NCBI GenBank assembly: GCA_963576475.1
Contig: OY754980.1
Span: 32,525,431 to 32,589,430 of the forward strand
Reading direction: 5' to 3'
DNA length: 64,000 bases
Source: Molanna angustata
Taxonomy: Eukaryota > Arthropoda > Insecta > Trichoptera > Molannidae
A program made the translations under genes and the position numbers. The notes under the pieces were generated by a model. It searched no databases. It was not told where the DNA came from and saw nothing but the letters and a program-made list of their open reading frames with translations. This document shows, in pieces, positions 56,301 to 62,109 of the stretch (position 1 is the first letter of the stretch; each line of letters opens with the position of its first letter).

Positions 56301-57514
56301 CCCGATAGGCGTTTTAAACGATACTAAAGAAACCAAAAATAAACGTTTACTAAAATCAGTAATAATAATAACTTATAAGGTTGAACGAAACAAGACGATT
56401 TGAAGCTGATCATTCGTCACGATGATGTCAACTGATGTCTAGCGACCGACAACGCTCGCCGCCGGTCAGCTGATCATAAATCACAATCATCTCGCAACGT
56501 TGTCGTTAAAAATAATATATCTTTGTTATGATTATAAAATAAGCTTTTAACAAAAAACAGCTTTTAACGAAAAACAGCTTTTAACGAAATCATCATCGGA
56601 ACGTTATGATTCATGATGGAAATCGTTGTAACACTCGCAACGTTCAACGAATATGGTTTAAAATTTATAACGTTTGATTGATTATTTTTTTTAAACGATT
56701 ATTTTTATCAGCTTTCGTTTAAACGATCATCTCTATGCAAGAGTACCGATGCAAGAGTACCATACACATTACTCTATATGAGAAAAAAACATGTCCGTTA
56801 TTAAGCAAAATAAAAAAGCAAAAAACTCTAAATCTAATGCTACATTAAAATAAATTTAAAGTAAAAATCCAAAATAATATTTATGCTAATTTTCTGCAAT
56901 TCTGTAAGCAAAATATATCCATTTAAATTTAAACTATGACAAACATTTATGTAACATACTTTTCATGGTCACTCCAATGTAAGTACATATAATACGGCAG
57001 TTACATTAATGAACACCTAAACAAGACTCCTTTCACTACTATAAATAACTAAAATAAATTAAGGAATATACATGAAAATTAAAACTATGCGATATACGAA
57101 ATCTGTAAAACTACCCAGGTACATTAATAACAATAGATTAAATTGCGATAAGTATATTATATTTGAATATTAATAATAATTTAATTATGAAAATTAATTA
57201 AAAATCGCATTGACAAAGTTTGACATTTTTCTAAAATTACATTCATAAAACAAATAATAAAAATTATGCGCAAAAAATAAATAAGCAGATCGATTTATTT
57301 GTAAACACAAAGGATACCTTTCCGAAAAATGGGACGTTGAATGGACGAAGTCACCGTTCTTGATGCATTGTTTGCAATAAAATACTTTACGAAAATGAAG
57401 ACACAAAAGACATCTTCGATGTGTTGTGCTAAATCTGCTCTCACTTCCATCAATTGACGATAATTGGAAATCTTTAGGGGCCTCACAGCTATCATCTGAA
57501 CGACTTTCCGCCAT
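44250..57514 (-). CDS. Atg14: Autophagy protein Atg14/Barkor, whole gene
   Basis: The coding join is 57514-57318, 55411-54986, 53971-53823, 50415-50244, 46488-46303, 45182-45026 and 44381-44250: 1419 nt, 472 aa plus stop, against about 490 aa in human. Atg14 directs the Vps34-Vps15-Beclin1 complex to the ER/phagophore and promotes autophagosome formation and fusion. Seen: paired CxxC (35/38, 47/50), a Lys/Glu-rich coiled coil (~67-195), VFPIKE (197-202), IADYSAYCHW (248-257), an alpha-helical ALAYSAQMLQIMAFYLDVRLP block, YSDFCSSDMDEHKF, an acidic stretch, WDWETL (LIR core W427-L430) and a GLVTSAAASLASIWRG tail like the BATS membrane-binding helix. All seven exons join without a frame break, which supports a functional gene. 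Confidence 0.93.
45026..45182 (-). CDS. Atg14: Atg14 coding exon 6 (acidic region, LIR)
   Basis: Residues 377-429: a Gln/Trp-rich start, a GWGGGGGGEE run, then SDDDEPEPPEHLHWDWET. Together with L430 from the next exon this makes WETL, equivalent to the DWENL LC3/GABARAP-interacting motif of human ATG14, preceded by acidic residues as LIRs usually are. The acceptor is attccag|TGTTCA and the donor GAAACG|gtaatt. Confidence 0.88.
45567..45905. repeat. Inverted repeat with Penelope-like terminal motif
   Basis: About 110-nt arms: CAACGCGTTTCGTGCAAGGC plus ACATCATCAGAATAATACTC at the left is mirrored at about 45820-45880. The centre is a TGATGTATCACC-rich spacer. ATCATCAG next to a GAAACG motif is reminiscent of Penelope tails. 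Atg14 intron 5. A relative lies at 50750-51005. Confidence 0.8.
46303..46488 (-). CDS. Atg14: Atg14 coding exon 5 (partly diverged, GC-rich)
   Basis: Residues 315-377. The start, SDFCSSDMDEHKFRRRVWRL, aligns well with the family ([21 protein letters not shown]). After that the frame reads an Ala/Gly/Pro-rich run that does not resemble Atg14. The +1 frame reads LWLLGRV then WLDILLQYTN, which looks more like the expected LYLCFSQHVNLDQLQ segment but is broken by a TAG and a TAA. The exon is much GC-richer than its surroundings. The acceptor is cgttatag|TGACTT and the donor AACAG|gtgcac; only the annotated frame joins both neighbours. Confidence 0.8.
47265..47390. repeat. (CA)n/(CATA)n microsatellite at a LINE end
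   Basis: A long run of ACATACAT and CACACACA units. It abuts the 3' side of the minus-strand LINE at 47391-49075 and may be its microsatellite tail. Confidence 0.9.
47391..49075 (-). pseudogene. 5'-truncated Jockey/CR1-like LINE with mutated active site
   Basis: The minus strand encodes reverse transcriptase blocks in order: KAFWSYVNSKK, YRPISLLPCFGRLFEMIMYA, QGFVSKKSTSTNLAEFVNQI, YTDFSKAFDRVDH (first aspartate intact), GVPQGSHLGPLLFLIFINDL and YADYLKLYTP. The last should be YADD; GAT TAT shows the second catalytic aspartate changed to tyrosine. The frame closes at 48059, then continues with frameshifts to a C-terminal segment at 47719-47396 (VRHDVAELMYLRKLVQGFLD). Dead copy in Atg14 intron 4, in the gene's sense orientation. 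Confidence 0.88.
49076..49300 (-). repeat. GC-rich fragment fused to the LINE 5' end
   Basis: A minus-strand open stretch (PAVRWSREVAMVCVEVVISA) with balanced base composition ends in a TTTATTTATTTATTTACA run that joins the LINE at 49075. It may be the tail of another retroelement. No family recognised. Confidence 0.35.
49320..49860. mobile_element. Foldback element split by a second foldback
   Basis: The left piece (49320-49390: GGGGCAAGTCTGGTTCAATC, CCATATCATAGATATAATTT) and right piece (49758-49860: GAACTCCATATGATAATTAT, TGATTTCGCCGGTCACACCA) are the two parts of the family at 41019. Between them lies another inverted repeat, with ACAAAAAACTTTGTATTTTC plus CACTTC mirrored by GAAGTGGAAAATACAAAGTT plus TTTTG. 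Atg14 intron 4. Confidence 0.75.
50244..50415 (-). CDS. Atg14: Atg14 coding exon 4
   Basis: Residues 258-315, including YRISAALAYSAQMLQIMAFY and LDVRLPFDISY. This parallels YTISAALCYATQLVNILS and LDVNLP of human ATG14. The acceptor is tgtttcag|TGTCGG and the donor TATAG|gtatat. Confidence 0.93.
50750..51005. repeat. Inverted repeat, relative of 45567-45905
   Basis: Outer arms ATTACAAATATAAAAAAAGT and ACTTGGTATTAGTTCTATTG are mirrored at 50935-51000. The centre holds variants of CCTTGAATCATGTGCCTTGC in tandem. Atg14 intron 3. Confidence 0.75.
51091..51268 (+). mobile_element. SINE-A copy, full length
   Basis: GATGGGTCGATGGCAGAGCG head, GCGAGTTCAAATCCTGCC B-box, TAGCACAAGCATTTATATGC body and TTAACAAGGACATATTCATT tail with an A run. 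The best-preserved copy. Atg14 intron 3. Confidence 0.9.
51383..51512. mobile_element. Foldback element copy
   Basis: GGGGGGCATAAAGTCTGGTC to CCATACCATGGATATAATTA, then the inverted GAACTCCATAACATAATTAT. The right outer arm is missing. Confidence 0.75.
51600..52260 (+). pseudogene. Penelope-like retroelement 3' end with GIY-YIG remnant
   Basis: The plus strand reads LTCNTCSGIYVGQTLG, the start of a GIY-YIG endonuclease, then a stop and frameshift, then KDTSNFATHLLESEHLFNSQ and LEIFEINR. The 3' side carries CTGATGATGCTCATCATAGA plus GCGATACCGGTGA, a Penelope-type end. No reverse transcriptase remains. Atg14 intron 3, antisense to the gene. Confidence 0.78.
52487..53116 (+). mobile_element. 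Family H element, copy G, inserted in a foldback
   Basis: Left ACTAGTTGCATGTAACACAT, right CGAATCGACAGTTGGAT. The GTAT-rich quarter is deleted. The left flank is the arm of a foldback (52436-52486), whose other arm lies at 53606-53690 beyond an RTE tail. Confidence 0.8.
53130..53605 (-). pseudogene. RTE-like LINE tail, second subfamily
   Basis: The minus frame carries TEMRMLRWSAGVSLEDKIKS, LEERQLRWYGHILRRPEDHI, and then TNRGRPKNTW. The RWYGHxxRxxEDxxV and RGRPKxxW blocks are the usual RTE C-terminus. Only about 128 codons are present. It differs from the ERLTKKIYRAERNG type elsewhere in the window. Atg14 intron 3. Confidence 0.82.
53823..53971 (-). CDS. Atg14: Atg14 coding exon 3
   Basis: Residues 208-258, SMGYGSIGCTERALAE to ADYSAYCHW. 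The last block matches the GDYSAYYSWV motif of vertebrate ATG14. The acceptor is aatttcag|TATGGG and the donor TGGG|gtaata. Confidence 0.9.
54120..54285 (-). mobile_element. SINE-A copy, shortened tail
   Basis: Minus orientation: TAAACAAGTACATATACATC, then AAGCATAAATGCTTGTGTG and the head GGCAGAGCGGTTAGCGCACT. Atg14 intron 2. Confidence 0.82.
54425..54945 (-). mobile_element. RTE LINE tail with intact frame, next to Atg14 exon 2
   Basis: 5'-truncated RTE in the same orientation as Atg14. The frame is open to the natural stop: HNAIVVPTLTYASETWTWQK, MRSFRRICNRTMYDRVRNED, LRWFGHMGRMNEERLTKKIY, RGRGRPRKGW and SVLSAYPARDMA. A GTATGTATGTA-type tail and long T run follow. The lack of stops suggests a fairly recent insertion. 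It sits about 40 nt past the exon 2 donor. Confidence 0.88.
54986..55411 (-). CDS. Atg14: Atg14 coding exon 2 (coiled coil)
   Basis: Residues 66-208: FADKQLKLIRTKG followed by a long Lys/Glu-rich heptad region and VFPIKEIKNCN. This is the Beclin1-binding coiled coil. The acceptor ttttag|GTTCGC is formed inside a SINE tail (55412-55458). The donor AACAG|gtttat is non-optimal and lies about 40 nt from an RTE LINE, into which the reading frame stays open. Confidence 0.93.
55412..55458 (+). mobile_element. SINE-B tail at the Atg14 exon 2 acceptor
   Basis: AAAATTAATATTTGACATAG plus TACCTATTAGTTGCCCGAGAA matches the SINE-B tail at 20187-20232 with few changes. Read on the minus strand it supplies the last ~45 nt of intron 1, including the TTTTAG acceptor. 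Confidence 0.82.
55459..55923. other. Atg14 intron 1, plain stretch
   Basis: A+T-rich intron sequence without recognised repeats or exons. Confidence 0.5.
55924..56735. mobile_element. hAT-type non-autonomous element with 8-bp target duplication
   Basis: 812 nt beginning TAGAGGTGGGAAAAA and ending CATCTCTA, an inverted TAGAG(G/A)TG pair. TGCAAGAG flanks both sides (55916-55923 and 56736-56743). The interior is rich in AACGTT and AGCTTTTAACGAAAAACAG repeats and has no ORF. TAGxG ends with 8-bp duplications fit hAT. Atg14 intron 1. Confidence 0.85.
57318..57514 (-). CDS. Atg14: Atg14 coding exon 1 (CxxC module)
   Basis: Residues 1-66, start MAESRSDDSC. It holds the RRCLLC and YCKQC pairs followed by GDFVHS and SERF, matching the N-terminal cysteine module that targets vertebrate ATG14 to the ER. 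The start context ATCGTTATGG is good, with no in-frame ATG before it. The donor is GAAAG|gtatcc, phase 2. Confidence 0.93.
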
Positions 57515-57689
57515 AACGATTTATAAACTACAAAATCATCTGTGAACTGTCATTCGTTTTTCTATGGAAAAACATATCAGACCATAGTGAAAAAAATATT
57601 CGAGCATGTACCTCAAATGTCAGTGTACCTCAAACTTTACGTATTGTCTAGTGCCTTCCCAACATGCATGGATGTAAATAAGGTTGATA

Positions 57690-57860
57690 TCTAGAGGAAA
57701 AAGGAGCAAATATACTGCTCCACGTTGGAATATATTGATATCCGAAGAATGCGGAGAAAAATACTCGTCCCACGTTGGGACGCGAAATTGATATAAGGAG
57801 ACTGGGAAGAAATATATTGGTCCCATGTTGGGACGCGAAATTGATAACTTAAGAGGCTGA
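57690..57860. repeat. ~62-bp repeat upstream of Atg14, about three units
   Basis: CCCA(C/T)GTTGGGACGCGAAATT recurs at about 57770 and 57822, with a diverged CCACGTTGGAATATATTGAT at about 57720. Between them are GGAG-(A/C)-(A/T)-rich spacers. Minus frames read PTWDEYFSP-like repeats, but these follow from the repeat. It lies 180-350 nt upstream of the Atg14 start codon. Confidence 0.7.
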
Positions 57861-58599
57861 AAAAAATAATAAAAATAAACATTAAGCTCTGCCCCTGAAA
57901 ATAAAAATCTAATAAAACATAATCGGCTGCGAAGTACCTGAAAAGACAAATACAGGCATGGCAAAATAATATATAAATTGGAAAGATCTTACCAACCGCT
58001 GCTCTCGTTACGGGGCTGTAGATGAAACACTTAACACTACATAATATCACTTTTTATTAATTGAAAATAACTTAAAACTATCTTAAATTCACCCCCGTTG
58101 ATTAGATGGATCTGAAACACACTTAGTCTCTACCATGCAATCAATATATTAGAATACACAGAAAAAAAACTAGAGCCCTAGCACGTGGCACTATACTGTA
58201 CAACTTTATTAGATAGACCGCTCGACACGCGTTAAACTCGATATACCACTGGCCGACCACTCACACTGACAACTACCGAATGACAACTGACTGGACACAG
58301 CAGGGCGACACAGCGCCCGTGAAACATGGAGTAGGGGAGGGGGGGGAGGGTTAAACTGAAGAACCAACCCGTACCGCCGGGTGCCAACCAAGATTCCAGG
58401 AATCTGCCAAATGCATTTTACATTTCAATTTTTTTTCAATATAAAAGACAATGCTAAAACATATGAACAAGGCTCGGGGGGCCGCTATAATCCGTTCCTA
58501 GAATTAATAGAAGAAATACATTAGGCCGAAGTAAAATAATGGTTATTGGGTTTCTTTGATATCATAATGCATGGAAATATATCGATCACAATACCTATG

Positions 58600-58745
58600 G
58601 AAATATCAAGGTAATGGATGGAAGCATAGATAAAATTGTTGTAACCGCGGGGAGGGGTCGCCGCCATCTTGCTCGAACCAAGTTTCATAGTGACCACGGA
58701 TGTAACTAAAGTAATGGATGGATGCATTGATCAAATTTTTGAAGC
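58600..58745. repeat. Module with GCCGCCATCTTG motif, copy 1
   Basis: CGCCGCCATCTTGCTCGAAC flanked on both sides by GTAATGGATGGA-type sequence. An inverted relative (GAGCAAGATGGCCGCC, then CATCCATTACATCC) is at 59945-60040. The core AAGATGGCNGCC matches the YY1 consensus. Confidence 0.55.
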
Positions 58746-59295
58746 TGCAGGGCGATTTCAAGGAAGTGCTGATTATCTTCATATATATAATTTATTTTAG
58801 TAAATGAAGCACAAGATTGGTGTAAACTGGAGTAAATAAACCATTATTTCACTATAGAAAACAAATATATTATATGTATATAGAAAACTGCATATTTTCA
58901 AGACTTTACTGTACTTACATACTCAAAGCAAAGGAATATAAAAAAAAATATAAAATGTATACAATGTATAACAACAATAAAATTATAAAATGTATAATTT
59001 ATAAAATGTAAACAAAGAAAAGCAATAAAAATTATTATGTACTTTTAGAAATTATCCGAATAAGGACAATATATTTACAATATTATATAATGGCCAAATT
59101 GTATTAAAAATAAAAACTGGTGAAAAGAGATTATTTTCTTGATTTTTTAATGGAGTTCTACATGTTAACGCCGTCAGCGATAAAAATGCGGTACCTACAA
59201 TTTATATTTTCAAATGAGATTAGATTAAAAAATGCGTTTTATCTTTAAAAAAACACGAGTGCTCCCAGAAAATACGCGTGTTATTTTAATTTTGT

Positions 59296-59470
59296 TTTGC
59301 TTCTCGGGCAACTAACAGGTAGGTGCTATGTCAAATATTAATTCAACACGCACCCAATGACAAGTTGCCACATTCTGGAGATTTGTGATATTTATGTGTC
59401 CCCACCGGGAATCGAACCCGGGACCTTTAGCTCAGATACCGAACCAACTGGGTCATGAAGGCCGACAAAT
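59296..59470 (-). mobile_element. SINE-B copy
   Basis: Minus orientation: head GGCCTTCATGACCCAGTTGG, GGTTCGATTCCCGGTGGGGA and tail GTTAGTTGCCCGAGAAGCAA. The body matches 20019-20242. Confidence 0.87.
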
Positions 59471-59651
59471 GTTAAAAAAAACACAAGTTACTTTAGGGAC
59501 ATTATTTTTGTCTGTAGAATACCTACAGCCCAATTTCAAATGTACATATATACATACATATAACAACAACTTCAAAGAACATATTAATGGTGAAAATAAT
59601 GTTAAAAATCTAAAAGACCATTAATATTAATTGCAACACAAATCCACTTAC

Positions 59652-59734
59652 CTAAAATGTGACAATCCTCTTTCTTGAGATGATTTAAATCTTCTCGATC
59701 GACTTTTGCAACCAAAAGCAGCACACATCACCAT
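59652..59734 (-). CDS. First coding exon of a THAP-domain protein (partial)
   Basis: On the minus strand ATG opens MVMCAAFGCKSRSRRF, then ERGLSHFR, and stops at an excellent donor, TTTTAG|gtaagt, phase 2. THAP zinc fingers begin M-x(2-4)-CAAxGCxNR and reach a HRFP motif, often near an intron, so this looks like a genuine THAP N-terminus. I looked downstream for the second half (FP, W, CxxHF) and did not find it, so the rest may lie far away or be lost. The phase also matches Atg14 exon 2, which would give SHFR-FADKQ. THAP proteins are DNA-binding factors or transposase-derived. Confidence 0.6.
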
Positions 59735-60146
59735 ATTTATTTTTATTTAATATTTCATAGAACAAATAATACACTGTTTCAACACAAAAATGATTTTAAA
59801 AATAATAAATTAGATATGCAAAGGACACCCTGCCAGCTAGACGCCAAACGACAGACTGGTTGGAATAACGCGCGGCTTCAAAAATATTACGAATGCCTCT
59901 ATCTATCCAGTTAGTGTACATCCTTGTGCTACCAGTGCTACATTTGGGTCGAGCAAGATGGCCGCCAGGGGGTTTCTCCACACCCCCTATTGGATTCAAA
60001 TGTCAATACATATTGGTTCGAAAGTTCCATCCATTACATCCATTCCATCATGCTCCCCAATGCTGACTTCATAGAAGCTGTACGTTAGAAATTTCTGCAG
60101 CAAAGTCGAAAGGCCTATTCCAGTTTGACTGTTATTACGTATTTGT
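59735..60146. promoter_or_regulatory. Region upstream of the THAP exon
   Basis: Contains GAGCAAGATGGCCGCCAGGG (YY1-like) about 215 nt upstream of the THAP ATG and a locally raised GC content. A plus-strand frame starts at 60147 in the opposite direction. A bidirectional promoter is possible but unproven. Confidence 0.3.
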
Positions 60147-60356
60147 ATGGTTGGTCAAAATTTTCGAGCGCTATTTATTGATTTTATCAATATTATAGTG
60201 GTAAAAAGTTTAAAATTTGTTTCATTTTATACGAATATCACTGATAAAGGTAAGCATCATATTTGTAGATTAGATTTTGTGGATACAGATAGTATAGATG
60301 CCGATAATAGTTTAAATTTACAAACCTTGGAATTGTTAATTGACCAGTTACAATAA
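60147..60356 (+). other. Possible exon or decayed gene, divergent from THAP
   Basis: 69 open codons (MVGQNFRALFIDFINIIVVK to LQTLELLIDQLQ). AAAG|GTAAGC inside it at about 60248 is a good donor, so only the first ~34 codons might be coding. No family recognised. Confidence 0.15.
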
Positions 60357-60464
60357 TTATTGATGGATAAGCGTAATCGTTATAGTATCACTACATTATT
60401 ATTTGCATGTACTGTATTTTCCCATTCATCAACCTGTTACAGTTTGTTAAAAGATTTCTTGATA

Positions 60465-60556
60465 AAAGTAAGAAATTAATTTCTCTTTTGCTGGGGATCG
60501 AATCCAGAACGCCCGCACATAAACCAAACGGCTTACCAACTATCCCACGGTGGTCG
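60465..60556 (-). mobile_element. SINE-D head
   Basis: Minus strand: GCCGTTTGGTTTATGTGCGG and GGATTCGATCCCCAGCAAAAG match the 40195-40374 SINE head. Confidence 0.7.
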
Positions 60557-60759
60557 GCATTATCATAACTAGACCAATCTAGTTCACTTTAAACTAGTCG
60601 TAACATACTTGTTTTCAGTTGCTTAATTTAAACATCCTAGATAGTTTGGAGTTATGTTGAGAGTATATAATTTAGTGATGGTAAGTACAGTAAGTAAAAA
60701 AAAATTGACCGTGGGTAGTGAGGCAGGCGCTAATAATATAAAAAAATGTACATTTTTAT

Positions 60760-61405
60760 AATCATATGTGGAAAATGTTGAAATTGAGAGACTACAGAAC
60801 ATAAAATACCTAGGATTAACTATATACGAAAAACTGTCGTGGACGCCACACGTCAATAATTTGCATAATAAAATATCAGGAGTTATCGGTGCACTGAGAA
60901 GGAGCAATCTACCTATTGATATAAAAAAAGATATACAAAATGCAAATAATTCCACATATAATATTGTAGTTTGGTCACATTTGGTCAGAGAGAGACTTGA
61001 CGTTTGTCCTAAGATAATTTTAATATAATTTATGACCAAAATCTTTTTCATACACCCTTTTACACATATCCACACACGCAAACACACCCTCACATTAATA
61101 AAAACACAAAGACACCTAATAAATTTTTTCATGCACCTACTATTGTATTTTATATGTCCTTTTTTATATTTTTTTATGACTTAAAATGTGTACCTTTGTA
61201 CTTTATTATTTTGTATTTTTTATATTTTTTTTGTGCCTTAGATGTTAAGAATTCACATAGCTGAAATTTATGCTTACCTACTTATTGCCTAGTATTACCT
61301 CAGAACAGGTTTTGCCTAGTGAGGTAATAAATTCCATTTATATATTTCATGATATGTTATATTTTATATTGTATTATGGAAATTAATAAATAAAATAAAA
61401 TAAAA
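60760..61405 (+). pseudogene. LINE 3' part, decayed
   Basis: The plus frame EIERLQNIKYLGLTIYEKLS, then WTPHVNNLHNKISGVIGALR is the post-YADD region of a Jockey/CR1-like reverse transcriptase. After about 60985 it loses frame, and a 3' UTR with AATAAATAAAATAAAATAAA tail ends at about 61405. Confidence 0.75.
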
Positions 61406-61409
61406 AAAA

Positions 61410-62045
61410 AACATTGCTCAAAGCAGTTGATTGGGACTACAGGAAGGATGCTAACAAAGGCACTTAAAACTACATATATACGGACTACACTGGTGAACAC
61501 AACTACACAAATTGTATATGAAATAGTACGTATCAGAACCCACAATACAACAGATTATAAACTATGAAAAAATAATGTACATTTATAAAATCAAACATGA
61601 CTAACTTAAACACAACACACTCCTGGAAACTGTTAGTGACATACATAACTACGACACTAGACAAAGAAACAACCTAAGAAACATTAGCAATAGAACAGAC
61701 AGGCTAAACAAAGGACTATTATCCACCAGCATTAATTTGTATAATCAGCTACCAGATGACACTATGCACTGCCAAAAACTCAATTTTTTAAAAAAAAAAT
61801 TAAAACAACACATACTGCATGATAGTGCTTTCAAATAGCTTTCCTGTACACCCGGCTTACTGTTTTGGGCTCCACTATAGTTGAATTTTCTAATTTTTTT
61901 GTAAACTTCATTGTAATGTTATTGTTCACCACATTGTATAACGTGTATTAATCTAACAAAATGTCAATATAAACCAAAATGTGTGTCAACACTCATACCA
62001 GCAAACGCTGTCTGTGTTGAATTTTTTAAATAAATAAATAAATTA
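61410..62045 (+). pseudogene. Second LINE C-terminus with tail
   Basis: DIHNYDTRQRNNLRNISNRT, DRLNKGLLSTSINLYNQLPD and LKQHILHDSAFK then TAG at about 61838. A 3' UTR follows and ends in AAATAAATAAATAAATTATT at about 62045. Confidence 0.78.
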
Positions 62046-62109
62046 TTAATTAAACCAAAAATTACTTGAAACTTAAAATATTGCGAAACCTGCCCATATC
62101 CGCCTTGTA

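Noticed and set aside
57620..58050. Two overlapping minus-strand frames (114 and 119 codons)
   Set aside because: Repetitive PTWDEYFSP-like reading is produced by a 62-bp repeat; no start context or splice support.
60623..61132. 169-codon minus-strand frame
   Set aside because: It is the antisense of a plus-strand LINE fragment whose reverse-transcriptase motifs are recognisable.
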